Assembly (NCBI RefSeq): GCF_003298775.1
Contig: NZ_QNTQ01000005.1
Span: 124,001 to 188,000, forward strand
DNA length: 64,000 bases
Origin: Rhodosalinus halophilus
GTDB taxonomy: Bacteria; Pseudomonadota; Alphaproteobacteria; Rhodobacterales; Rhodobacteraceae
Direction of reading: 5' to 3'
The position numbers and the translations under genes were made by a program. Position 1 is the first letter of the stretch, and the number at the start of each line of letters is the position of its first letter. The notes under the pieces were generated by a model. That model ran no database searches, had not been told where the DNA came from, and worked only from the letters and a program-made list of their open reading frames with translations. Below are positions 9,509 to 17,624 of this stretch, piece after piece.

Positions 9509-10141
9509 TCAGAGGCTTACGCTTTTCCCTTGATACAAGATATTGTGCACCGGCGCAAAGGACCTCCTATGGTGAGGGGTCACGCCCAGATCTTGCAGAG
9601 CGGCGATGTGGCTTTTTGAACCATACCCCTTGTTGGTCTCCCATCCGTAGCCGGGATACTGTTGCGCGAGTTCAACCATGATCGCATCGCGGGCCACCTT
9701 GGCGGCGATCGAGGCCGCGGCGATCGACAGCACGCGCCCGTCGCCGCCCACCACGGCCTCCGCCGCACAGGGCAGCGCCTGCGGCACGCGATTGCCGTCG
9801 ATCAGCAGGTGGCAGGGCGGAACGGGCAGCGCCGCCACGGCGCGGCACATCGCGAGCTCCGTCGCGGCCAGGATGTTGAGCGCGTCGATCTCCTCGACGC
9901 TGGCATGGGCGACGGCCACCGTCGCACAGGCAGCCAGCTCTGCCGCGAGTGCCGCCCGGCGCTCGGCCGGGAGCAGCTTGGAGTCGTGGATGCCGTCCGG
10001 CACGCAGTCGAGATCGAGCACCACCGCCGCCGCCGTCACCGGACCGGCGAGCGGGCCGCGCCCGGCCTCGTCCACCCCGGCCACGAAGCGCGCGCCGCGC
10101 GCGACGGCCGCGCGTTCGAAACTGCAATCCGGCGAGTCCAT
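9509..10141 (-). CDS. rnhB: Ribonuclease HII
   Basis: Cleaves the RNA strand of RNA-DNA hybrids and initiates ribonucleotide excision repair. The 210-residue protein has the catalytic signature [14 protein letters not shown] near residues 22-35, [20 protein letters not shown] and the C-terminal [14 protein letters not shown] with HRRSFAPV, matching RNase HII throughout. It is encoded immediately upstream of ccrM on the same strand with a 98-bp gap that holds the ccrM promoter region, the order found in relatives. ATG at 10141. Confidence 0.96.
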   Translation of the reverse strand: MDSPDCSFERAAVARGARFVAGVDEAGRGPLAGPVTAAAVVLDLDCVPDGIHDSKLLPAERRAALAAELAACATVAVAHASVEEIDALNILAATELAMCRAVAALPVPPCHLLIDGNRVPQALPCAAEAVVGGDGRVLSIAAASIAAKVARDAIMVELAQQYPGYGWETNKGYGSKSHIAALQDLGVTPHHRRSFAPVHNILYQGKSVSL

Positions 10142-10231
10142 CGCCGCGCATCAAACCCGCGACCACCGGCCGACGCAATGGGCGAAACGGCACGGACGGC
10201 CGATGGCGGCACCGAGCGCCCCGACGTCAGG

Positions 10232-10690
10232 TCAGTCCCGCGCCAGGCGAAAGCCGTTCCGCCGCAGGCAATGCCCTGCGTAAGCCTGCCGCGGCCCGCT
10301 TTGCGTGCGCACCCGGATCAGGCATTGCCGCGGCATCGCCGCCGGCTTGTGGACCCGGCTGTCCACGCAGGGGCGCAGAAAGACGCGCTGCACCCCGTCG
10401 CGCGTGCGCGTGACCCGCATGCATTCGACCGGCACGGTCCGGTGGCGGCCCAGGCGGGGCACACCGTCGCCACCACGGCGCGGATGATAGGCGTAGGGCA
10501 GGTGCCGGGCGCCATCGGCGCGATCATCCTCCCGCGCCTCCGACAGGGCCTTGCCGACGATGGCGAGGGCGGCGAGCCCGGCGAGCAGACGCGCGATGTC
10601 CTCGTCGCTCGCCGCGCGCACGGGCGTCGGGCCGAGCGCCGCGAGCGCCATGGCGAGCCCTGCCGCTGCCCCGAGTGCATTCCTGATCAT
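10232..10690 (-). CDS. Small exported protein of unknown function
   Basis: A 152-residue product with a clear signal peptide (hydrophobic residues about 5-22, cleavage near PVRAAS). The mature part is basic, with four cysteines (in VECMRV, RPCVDS, RQCLIR and GHCLRR) that could form two disulfides in the periplasm. The pattern VFLRPCVDSR followed by RQCLIRVRTQSGPRQAYAGHCLRRNGF looks like an internal pair of related segments. I recognise no family. The short AIVGKALSEAREDD stretch after the signal is alanine rich and could be helical. An AAAGGAGA ribosome binding site precedes the ATG. Confidence 0.72.
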   Translation of the reverse strand: MIRNALGAAAGLAMALAALGPTPVRAASDEDIARLLAGLAALAIVGKALSEAREDDRADGARHLPYAYHPRRGGDGVPRLGRHRTVPVECMRVTRTRDGVQRVFLRPCVDSRVHKPAAMPRQCLIRVRTQSGPRQAYAGHCLRRNGFRLARD

Positions 10691-10866
10691 GGGTCGTCTC
10701 CTTTCCCTTTGCGCGTTTCGCCCGGCGGGAACGGGCCGGGCGCCACTGCCCGAGGCTGCGGAAAGCGCGGCATGACAGGCAATGACGGCCCCCTGCCATC
10801 CGATGACAAGGGACCGTCGGCCCGGGGTTATTGAAAGTCAGCCCGCTTCGGCGCAGGCTCTGCGCC

Positions 10867-11154
10867 ATGAAGTCGCGCCGCACTCTTCTTGCCACGCTCG
10901 CCGTCGCCCTCGCCGCGGGCACCGCGCAGGCCGCCTGCTACGCCGACTACAAGGCCCGGCAGGACGATCCCTTCGCGCTGCACTATGGCGTGGCCCGCAT
11001 CGAGGGACGGTGCACGCGCGAACAGGCGGCGGCGGAACTCGCCCCGCGTCTCGCCGCCGACGGCTGGCGGCTGCTCGACGTCATGTCCGTCTTCGGCGAG
11101 GACGGTCTCGGGGAGCGACGCGAGAATGCCGGCGCCTTCTTCCTTCGCTACTGA
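10867..11154 (+). CDS. Short conserved exported protein
   Basis: A 95-residue product with a signal peptide ending at TAQAAC and a mature part containing two cysteines (CYADYKARQDDP and GRCTRE), the pattern of a small periplasmic protein of unknown function that I believe is conserved in Rhodobacterales (ACYADYKA, HYG, DGWxLL, VFG, FLR). ATG 10867 places the signal peptide at the N-terminus; a TTG at 10831 would add 12 residues before it. Its 3' end overlaps the next gene by 29 nt in another frame. Confidence 0.72.
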   Translation: MKSRRTLLATLAVALAAGTAQAACYADYKARQDDPFALHYGVARIEGRCTREQAAAELAPRLAADGWRLLDVMSVFGEDGLGERRENAGAFFLRY

Positions 11155-11830
11155 AAGCCGGCGCGCGGGCGCGCGGCTCGTCTGGGCCGGGCTCGCTGCG
11201 ATCGCGCTGCTGCTCGCCGGTGCGGCCGTCCTGCTGGTGGCCACGCTGCCCGACGGCGACGCCTTCAACGCCCGGGTCGAGCGGATCTTCGTCGAGAACG
11301 ACGATCTCACCGGACAGGCCGAGGTGAAGCTTCTCGAGATCCTCGCCCAGAGCGGCACGGCCTTCTCCGAGACGCTGGCCGGCTATCGCGTGGTGATCCT
11401 GGTGCTCCTGGTCTTTTCGGCGGCGATGCTGCTCGCCGCGGTGGTCTTCCTGATCCTGCTGCTCGCGCTCAACCGCCGCATGGCGCAGATCGAGCGCGCC
11501 GGGATCCAGGTCAATTCCCTGATCCTCAGCCGCGAGGAAAACACCGCCTATCTCAACAACATCGCGCTCAAGCTCACCGACAGCGCGATGGAGACCCTGA
11601 CCGCGCTCGCCGAGGCGCGGCTTGACGACGAGATGCTGAGCGGCGCCGAACTCGAGGCGCTCGTCACCGGCCGCCCCCTGCCCGACTGCGACGAGGCGGC
11701 CGGCGCCACCCGCATCAAGCGCCTCCGCGACGGGCTCGGCAACCAGCTCGTCGCCGAACTCCTGGTGCGCAACATCGCGCGGCGCGGCTACATCCTAGCC
11801 ATCGACCGCGAGGCGATCCGCATCCTCTGA
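11126..11830 (+). CDS. Two-segment membrane protein with cytoplasmic helical domain
   Basis: A 234-residue protein with hydrophobic segments at about 16-38 and 86-113. About 50 residues lie between them, probably in the periplasm, followed by a soluble C-terminal half rich in charged helical sequence (NRRMAQIERAGIQ, LTDSAMETLTALAEARLDDEM, IKRLRDGLGNQLVAELLVRNIARRG). No enzyme motif is visible and I do not recognise a family. The start is the ATG at 11126, inside the end of the previous gene, with GGGAG 10 nt upstream. It is convergent with the motor gene pair. Confidence 0.68.
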   Translation: MPAPSSFATESRRAGARLVWAGLAAIALLLAGAAVLLVATLPDGDAFNARVERIFVENDDLTGQAEVKLLEILAQSGTAFSETLAGYRVVILVLLVFSAAMLLAAVVFLILLLALNRRMAQIERAGIQVNSLILSREENTAYLNNIALKLTDSAMETLTALAEARLDDEMLSGAELEALVTGRPLPDCDEAAGATRIKRLRDGLGNQLVAELLVRNIARRGYILAIDREAIRIL

Positions 11831-11841
11831 GCTGCGCCCCA

Positions 11842-11912
11842 GGTCCTTCCTCCTGCCCGAAATACCCCAGGGGAGTCGCGCGCCGCGGCGCGCGACGGGG
11901 GCAGCGCCCCCC
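11842..11912 (+). repeat. 3' double-hairpin repeat element, copy 1
   Basis: Begins GGTCCTTCCTCC and GAAATACCCC, followed by a perfect 22-bp palindrome at 11875-11896 and a GGGGGC/GCCCCC hairpin at 11897-11911. It lies between convergent genes and can act as a bidirectional terminator. Two further copies occur at 24857 and 61543. Confidence 0.7.
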
Positions 11913-11920
11913 ACGTGGCT

Positions 11921-14626
11921 TCAGCGCTCGGTGAGCTTGAGCTCGATGCGCCGGTTGCGGGCGCGCGCCTCCGCCGTGTCGCCCGGGTCGATGGGCTGAT
12001 ACTGGCCGAAGCCGTTCGCCGAGAGCCGCTCGGGCGGCATGTCGTAGGCGTCGATCAGATAGCGCACGACCGAAAGCGCCCGCGCCTGGCTGAGCTCCCA
12101 GTTGTCTTCGAACGCCGCCCCCTCGACGACAGGCACGTCGTCGGTGTGGCCGTCCACCCGCAGCACCCAGTCGATCTCGGGCGGTATGTCCGCCATCACG
12201 CCGGTCAGGATCTCGGCCACCTCGCCGATCTCCGCGCGCCCCTCGGGCGAGAGCTCGGCCTCGCCCGGCGCGAAGAGCACCTCGGAGGGGAAGACGAAGC
12301 GGTCGCCCTCGATCTGCACGCCCTCGCGCGCGCCCAGGATTTCGCGCAGCCGGCCGAAGAACTCCGATCGGTAACGCTCCAGGTCCTCCTTCTCGGCCTC
12401 GAGACGGGCCGCGCGCTCTTCCTCGAGCTGGCGGCGGCGGCGCTCCTCGGCCGCGGCGCGGGCCAGCGCGGCGTTGAGCTCCTGGCCCAGCGTCTCGATC
12501 CGCACCTGCTGCGCCTCGTCCTCGGCGCGTGACGCGTCGAGCAGCGACTGAAGCCGCGTGAGCTGACGATTGAGTTCGCGCACCTGCCGGTTGAGCAGGG
12601 CGGTCTGCTTCTGTGCCGCGTCGGCGGCCGCGCGCTCCTGCTCGAGCTCGCGTTCGGCCACGGCGAGCAGGCGCGCGCGATCGGCCGCGGCGTCCTCGGC
12701 CTCGAGGCGCGCAGCGGCGGCGCGCTCGAGCTGCGCGCGCAGATCCCCGGCCTCGGCCTCCGCCTCCTGCTGCGCGGCCAGCGCGGCGGCGAGGCGCTCG
12801 CGGGTTTTCGCAGCGTCCGCCTCCACCTGCCGCTGCTCGGCCAGCGCGGCGGCCAGCCGGCGGCCCAGCTGCTCTTCGGCGCTTTCGGCTGCGACCACCG
12901 CGGCCAGCGCCTCGGTCAGCTGTCGCTCGAGGTCGGTGAGCTCCGTTTCGGTCGCGGCCGCGGTCTCGCGGCTCTCGGCGAGCTGCGCGCGCGCCTGATC
13001 CAGCTCGGCGCGCGTCTCGGCGAGTTCGGCGGCGGCGGCATCGGCCCGCGACCGGGCGGCGGCCAGTTCGGCGCGCAGGGTCTGCTCGGCGTCGCCGGAG
13101 GCCGCAAGCTCCGAACGGCGTGCCTCCAGCTCGGCCTCGGCCTCCTGTGCACGGCGTTCGGCGGCGGCCAGATCGGCGCGCAGCGCCTCTTCCGCCCGGC
13201 CGCGCTCGGCGATGCGCTCGAGCGCGTCGGCCAGCCGCGCGCGCAGATCGGCGGCCTCCGAGGCGGCGGTCTCGGCCGCCTGCCGCGCCTCTTGGAGCGC
13301 AGCCTGCGTGTCCGCGGCCTCGCTGCGCGAGGTCTCGGCCTCGAGCAACGCCGCGGAAAGGGCAGCCTCGAGTTCGGTAAGCCGTTCCTCTCCCGCCGCG
13401 CGGGTCTGCGCGGCCGCGGCCTCGGCCTGCTCGGCGCGGGCACGAGCGCGGGCCTGGGCAGTGATCGCGGCGGCAAGCTCGGCCTCCATCGAGGAAAGCC
13501 GCGTCGCGCGCTCCCGGGCCTCGGCCTCGGCCGCCTCGGCGCGCTGCCGCGCGTCGTCCCTCGCCGCCAGCGCGGCCGCCAAGCGTTCCTCGAGCGAGGC
13601 GATGCGGTTCGCGCGACTCTCGGCCTCGGACCGGGTCGCGGCGAGCTCGTCGCGCAGGGCGGCTGTCTCCTGCGCGGCGGCAGCGGCCTCGGTGCGGGCC
13701 GCCTCGCGGGCGCGGGTCGCGGCGGCGAGGTCTGCCTCGAGCCCCTCCTGCGCCAGCAGCGCCGCGGCGAGCCTGGCGTTGAGATCCTCCTGCGCGGCCT
13801 CGGCGGCGGCGAGCAGGGTCAGCGTCTCCTCGGCACGGCGGCGCTCTTCCTCGAGCGCGAGCGTCATCGCGGTGAGTTCGGCCTCGGACTCCTCGAGCCT
13901 TTCGCGCAGCGCCTGCGCGGCCGCCGCTTCGGCGAGGCGGGCCTCCTCCTCGGCGGTCAGGGCCTCTTCGAGCTCTTCGACGCGCCCCGCGAGGGCGAGG
14001 CGCGCGTCTTCGGTCTCGGCGTTCTGGCTGCGCAGATCGGCGACCAGCGCCTCGAGCGCCTCCCGGCGGGCGGCGGCGAGGCGCGCCGCCTCTTCCTGCG
14101 CGTCGATCTCCTCGCGCGCCGTGGCCAGCGCCGTCTCGAGCGCGTCGCGCTCCGAGGCAAGCTCCGCCGTCTGCGCCTGAAGCCCCGCGATGCGCTGCGC
14201 GTCCTGCTCGCGCTCGGCCAGCAGGCTCGCGACCTGCTCCTCGAAGCTGGCGATGCGGGCGCGGGCGCTTTCGAGCGCCGCCTCCTGATCCGCCGTGCGG
14301 CTCTGCAGCGAGGCGATCAGCGCCTCCTGACGGTCGGCTTCGTCCTCGGCGGCTTCCAGCGTGGCGGAGAGTTCGCCCACGCGGTCCTCGAGCCGCGCGT
14401 TGCGCTGCTGCGCAAGCCCCAGCGCGCGCGCAAGCGCCCCCACCTCCTGCGACAGCGTGTCGAGCTCGGTCTCCTGCCCGCTGATCTCCTCGGTGAGCAC
14501 GAACTGCACCACCATGAAGATCGTGAGCACGAAGATCAGGACGAGAAGCAGCCCCGTCATGGCATCGACGAATCCGGGCCAGATCGAGGCCTGGAACCGC
14601 TGCCCGCTGCGCCGCGCGAGCGCCAT
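11921..14626 (-). CDS. MotB/OmpA-family protein with giant coiled coil
   Basis: A 901-residue stator-like protein. Residues 1-23 are cytoplasmic and basic. One membrane helix follows at about 24-45, preceded by WPGFVDAMTG, in which Asp21 is at the position of the proton-carrying Asp of MotB/TolR/ExbD proteins. Residues about 46-760 are almost uninterrupted Ala/Glu/Arg heptad-type sequence. Residues about 769-901 form an OmpA-type peptidoglycan-binding domain (VLFAPGEAELSPEG, VDGHTDDVP, LSQARALSVVRYL, ARNRRIELKL). It is encoded 3 nt after the MotA/ExbB-like gene, so the two form one channel complex. Low-complexity DNA makes the repeat region prone to length change. The process it drives is unknown. 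Confidence 0.85.
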   Translation of the reverse strand: MALARRSGQRFQASIWPGFVDAMTGLLLVLIFVLTIFMVVQFVLTEEISGQETELDTLSQEVGALARALGLAQQRNARLEDRVGELSATLEAAEDEADRQEALIASLQSRTADQEAALESARARIASFEEQVASLLAEREQDAQRIAGLQAQTAELASERDALETALATAREEIDAQEEAARLAAARREALEALVADLRSQNAETEDARLALAGRVEELEEALTAEEEARLAEAAAAQALRERLEESEAELTAMTLALEEERRRAEETLTLLAAAEAAQEDLNARLAAALLAQEGLEADLAAATRAREAARTEAAAAAQETAALRDELAATRSEAESRANRIASLEERLAAALAARDDARQRAEAAEAEARERATRLSSMEAELAAAITAQARARARAEQAEAAAAQTRAAGEERLTELEAALSAALLEAETSRSEAADTQAALQEARQAAETAASEAADLRARLADALERIAERGRAEEALRADLAAAERRAQEAEAELEARRSELAASGDAEQTLRAELAAARSRADAAAAELAETRAELDQARAQLAESRETAAATETELTDLERQLTEALAAVVAAESAEEQLGRRLAAALAEQRQVEADAAKTRERLAAALAAQQEAEAEAGDLRAQLERAAAARLEAEDAAADRARLLAVAERELEQERAAADAAQKQTALLNRQVRELNRQLTRLQSLLDASRAEDEAQQVRIETLGQELNAALARAAAEERRRRQLEEERAARLEAEKEDLERYRSEFFGRLREILGAREGVQIEGDRFVFPSEVLFAPGEAELSPEGRAEIGEVAEILTGVMADIPPEIDWVLRVDGHTDDVPVVEGAAFEDNWELSQARALSVVRYLIDAYDMPPERLSANGFGQYQPIDPGDTAEARARNRRIELKLTER

Positions 14627-14629
14627 GGC

Positions 14630-15874
14630 CTAGCCCTCCCCGCCCTTGGCCTCGCGCTGGGGCGTCACCTGGCCCGCACGCGGGCGGGCGCGCAGCCGGT
14701 CAGCGGGCTGGATCCGGGCGCCGAGCTGGCCCACCGCGCGGGTGAGCGCGGCGATCTCCGTGCGCAGCTCGGCCATGCTCTCCTGACGGCCGGCCGACAT
14801 CTCCTCGAGCAGGCGCAGCAACTGCACGTCGATCGAGCGCAGGCGCATCCGGCTTTCGGCATCGAAGCCGTCCTCGCCCGCGCGCTCCTGCTGCTGCAGG
14901 GTGTCGGCAAGCCGCTCCTGCCCTTCGGCCACACGCAACAGCGCCGTGGTGGAGGGCGTCGAGGCCTCGATCCGCTCGGTCATGCGCTCGATCGAATCCG
15001 CGAGCTGGCCGAGCTTGTCGTCCACCGTCGCCCGGCTCTCGTCGGACTGGGCGAACATGGTCTGCAAGAGCTCCATCTGCTCGGCCATGTGGTCGATGAC
15101 GGCGACGACCGCCTCTTCGTCCACCGCGCCCTCGCTGTCCGAGGAGAACCCCAGCCGCGTGATCGAGCTCAGCCATTCCTCGAGCTCGCGGTAGAAGCGG
15201 TTCTGCCCGTGGCCCGCGAAAAGCTCCAGCAGCCCCACGACGAGCGAGCCCGCGAGGCCCAGAAGCGACGAGGCGAAGGCCACCCCCATGCCGCCAAGCT
15301 GGCTTTCGAGGCCGGTCATCAGGCGGTTGAAGACCGCGATGCTTTCCTCTCCGGGCTGTGGGGCGAGGCCGCGGATCGTGTCCACCACGGCAGGCACGGT
15401 GGTGGCGAGACCGTAGAAGGTGCCCAGAAGCCCGAGGAAGATCAGCATGTTGATGATGTAGCGCGTGATCTCGCGCGCCTCGTCCAGGCGGGTCGCCACG
15501 CTGTCGAGGATCGACCGCGTCGAGGTGGCCGAGATCTGCCGCCCCCGCCCGCGCGAGCGCAGCAGCGTGGCAAGCGGCGCGAGCAGCCGCGGCGCCGGCG
15601 CCCGCTCGCTGTCCGCCCGCCCCTCGGCGAAGGCCTCGATCCAGCGCACCGAGGCGATGAGCTGGAACACCTGGATGAAGCAGGCGAGCACGCCGATCAC
15701 GAAGACCACGCCGATGAAACCGTTGAGCCACGGATTGGCCAGGAAGACGGGCATCACGCGCGGCGCGGCCACAACCGCGCCGAAGCCGGTGAGGCCCAGC
15801 ACGATCAGCATGAAAACGATCTGGCGGACGGGCTGGGAGAAGTGCGGCGCCGTCTCGAGATCCGGCTTGGCCAT
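14630..15874 (-). CDS. MotA/TolQ/ExbB-type proton channel protein
   Basis: A 414-residue membrane protein: hydrophobic helices at about 19-38 and 49-71, a cytoplasmic segment, then the paired channel helices IINMLIFLGLLGTFYGLATTVPAVV and GMGVAFASSLLGLAGSLVVGLLEL that define the MotA/ExbB fold. A long cytoplasmic C-terminal region (about 260-414) is predicted helical and carries the Glu-rich segment AEQMELLQTMFAQSDE. This layout resembles the ZorA branch of the superfamily more than TolQ. It is paired with the OmpA-domain partner 3 nt downstream. No tolR, tolA or exbD neighbour is present, so this is not a Tol-Pal or TonB system. Confidence 0.85.
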   Translation of the reverse strand: MAKPDLETAPHFSQPVRQIVFMLIVLGLTGFGAVVAAPRVMPVFLANPWLNGFIGVVFVIGVLACFIQVFQLIASVRWIEAFAEGRADSERAPAPRLLAPLATLLRSRGRGRQISATSTRSILDSVATRLDEAREITRYIINMLIFLGLLGTFYGLATTVPAVVDTIRGLAPQPGEESIAVFNRLMTGLESQLGGMGVAFASSLLGLAGSLVVGLLELFAGHGQNRFYRELEEWLSSITRLGFSSDSEGAVDEEAVVAVIDHMAEQMELLQTMFAQSDESRATVDDKLGQLADSIERMTERIEASTPSTTALLRVAEGQERLADTLQQQERAGEDGFDAESRMRLRSIDVQLLRLLEEMSAGRQESMAELRTEIAALTRAVGQLGARIQPADRLRARPRAGQVTPQREAKGGEG

Positions 15875-15943
15875 TTGGAACGGTGTCCCGCGAATATCGT
15901 CTGTTTCCGGACCCTATATGCTGGGGCAGGTCAAGCCAAGGCG

Positions 15944-16474
15944 CTATGACTTGAGCGCGCGCACCCGTGCCGAGAGCCATTCGAGATCCGGGTCGGAGAG
16001 CCCGAGTTCGGCCAGATGTGCCGAGGTATTGTGCAGATACTCGTCGTTCGGCCCCCGCCCGCCGGTCGCGCGCGCGATGATGCGCGCCTGGTCTTCGAGC
16101 GGCATGTTTCCGCAATACTGCACATGGTCCGGGTCGATGACGTAGGTCACCGCCTCCACGCGGCGGCCGTCCGCCAGATCCACCGGCAGGATGCGCTCGA
16201 CGTAGGCCGAGGAGATCAGTTCGCGCTCGCGGAGATAGGCGAGCGTCTCCTCCTCCGCGCCCGGCTCGGCCGACAGAGCGACGCCGTTGCAGACCGCGCC
16301 CTCGGCGGCGTCGAGCGCCAGCACGAGGCCGGGTTCCTCCGCCGTGCCGCGGTGGTGGACGGAGCGCATGCAGAAGCTGCGGTGCCAGCCGGGCAGCCGC
16401 GCGAGAACCCGCTCGCCCACGCGGAAGCCCGGGTTCCAAAGCAGCGATCCGTATCCGAAAACCCACATCGTCAT
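15944..16474 (-). CDS. ChaC-like gamma-glutamylcyclotransferase
   Basis: ChaC-family enzymes cleave glutathione to 5-oxoproline and Cys-Gly in the cytosol. The 176-residue protein starts MTMWVFGYGSLLWNPGF, the family glycine-rich loop, and has MRSVHHRGTAEEPGLVLAL, the RERELISSAYVE segment with the probable catalytic Glu, and the C-terminal HVQYCGNM, RGPNDEYLHNT and LGLSDP segments typical of ChaC. ATG 16474 is chosen over an in-frame start at 16510 because the former gives the standard family N-terminus. It is divergent from the DUF2125 gene. Confidence 0.93.
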   Translation of the reverse strand: MTMWVFGYGSLLWNPGFRVGERVLARLPGWHRSFCMRSVHHRGTAEEPGLVLALDAAEGAVCNGVALSAEPGAEEETLAYLRERELISSAYVERILPVDLADGRRVEAVTYVIDPDHVQYCGNMPLEDQARIIARATGGRGPNDEYLHNTSAHLAELGLSDPDLEWLSARVRALKS

Positions 16475-16541
16475 GTCGTCTGGCCCTTTGCGCGAGCCGC
16501 GGTTAAACACGATCGGCGCCGGTCTGCAAAGGAAAGGACGG

Positions 16542-17522
16542 ATGAAGCGGCTGTTGATCCTGATCGTCCTGGCGGCGCTCGCCTGGTCCGGGTACTGGGC
16601 CTTCGGAGCATGGCAGCTGCGGCAGTCCGAGGCGCAATGGTTCGAGGAACGGCGCGGCGAGGGCTGGCAGGCCGAATATGCCGATCTCGCGGTGCGCGGC
16701 TTTCCCTACCGCTTCGACACCACGCTGACCGACGTGGCGCTCGCCGACCCGGCCACCGGGCTCGCGTGGCAGGCGCCGCGCTTTCAGCTGCTGCGCCTGA
16801 GCTACCGGCCGAACCATCTCATCGCCCTTTGGCCCGGGGAACAGGTGCTCGCCACGCCCGAGCGGCGCTTCGTCGTTCGCAGCGACGACATGCGCGCGAG
16901 CCTGATCCCGCGGCCGGGCGCAGCGCGGGCGCTGGAGCGCGCGACGCTGGTCGCCGAGACGATGCAGATCGTTCCCGAGCGCGGCGGCGCATGGGCGCTG
17001 GCCCGGCTCAATCTCGCGGCAGAACGCACGCCGGCGGCCGAGGCCACCTATCGCGTCGGACTGTCGCTCGACGGGCTCGCGCCGCCGGAACCGCCTCAGC
17101 GCCTGCCGCAGACCCTCGATGCGCTGCGGCTGGACGCGACGGTCGCCTTCACCGCCCCCTGGGACGCCGCCGCGATCGCCGAGGCGCGTCCGCAGCCGGT
17201 CCGGATCGAGCTCGACGCCGCCGAGGCCGTCTGGGGCCGGCTGGTGCTGCGCGCCGCGGGCCGGCTCGACGTGGGCGCGAGCGGGCTGCCGGAAGGCCGG
17301 ATCGAGATCCGGGCGGAGAACTGGCGCGCGATCCTCGATCTCGCCCGCGAGAGCGGCGCACTGCCCGACGGCCTCGCCGACAACCTCGAGAGCGGGCTGG
17401 CGCTTCTGGCCCGTCTGTCCGGCAATCCCGAGACGCTGGACGTGCCGCTCGACTTCACGAATGGGCGCGTGCAGCTCGGGCCGATCCCGCTTGGCCCGGC
17501 GCCGCGCATCGTCATCCCCTGA
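16542..17522 (+). CDS. DUF2125 family protein
   Basis: A 326-residue protein with a single N-terminal hydrophobic helix (LLILIVLAALAWSGYWAFGAW, a signal anchor) and a long periplasmic region matching DUF2125, an alphaproteobacterial family of unknown function: VRGFPYRFDTTLTDVALADP, WQAPRFQLLRLSYRPNHLIALWPG and a C-terminal FTNGRVQLGPIPLGPAP. The repeated beta-strand pattern recalls lipid-transfer-like barrels of the AsmA type, which is only a suggestion. The ATG follows GGAAAGGAC. It is divergent from the ChaC gene by 67 bp. Confidence 0.87.
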   Translation: MKRLLILIVLAALAWSGYWAFGAWQLRQSEAQWFEERRGEGWQAEYADLAVRGFPYRFDTTLTDVALADPATGLAWQAPRFQLLRLSYRPNHLIALWPGEQVLATPERRFVVRSDDMRASLIPRPGAARALERATLVAETMQIVPERGGAWALARLNLAAERTPAAEATYRVGLSLDGLAPPEPPQRLPQTLDALRLDATVAFTAPWDAAAIAEARPQPVRIELDAAEAVWGRLVLRAAGRLDVGASGLPEGRIEIRAENWRAILDLARESGALPDGLADNLESGLALLARLSGNPETLDVPLDFTNGRVQLGPIPLGPAPRIVIP

Positions 17523-17624
17523 CGGACGCGCCGCCCTGGCGGGCGGACTGGACAGCCGTCGGCACATCCGCCAAGCTTCTTCAAGGGAGATGCCCGAAGG
17601 CGCCTTCGACAGGGAGACCGAACC

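Noticed and set aside
11921-15874. A Zorya-type anti-phage system (ZorAB motor)
   Set aside because: The pair resembles ZorA and ZorB in domain layout, but no ZorC, ZorD or ZorE gene lies nearby, and the neighbours are a ChaC enzyme and small proteins. A general envelope motor is more likely.
13212-15949. Very long open frames antisense to the motor gene pair
   Set aside because: They arise from the G+C-rich, repeat-like heptad coding sequence; they lack ribosome binding sites and recognisable domains.
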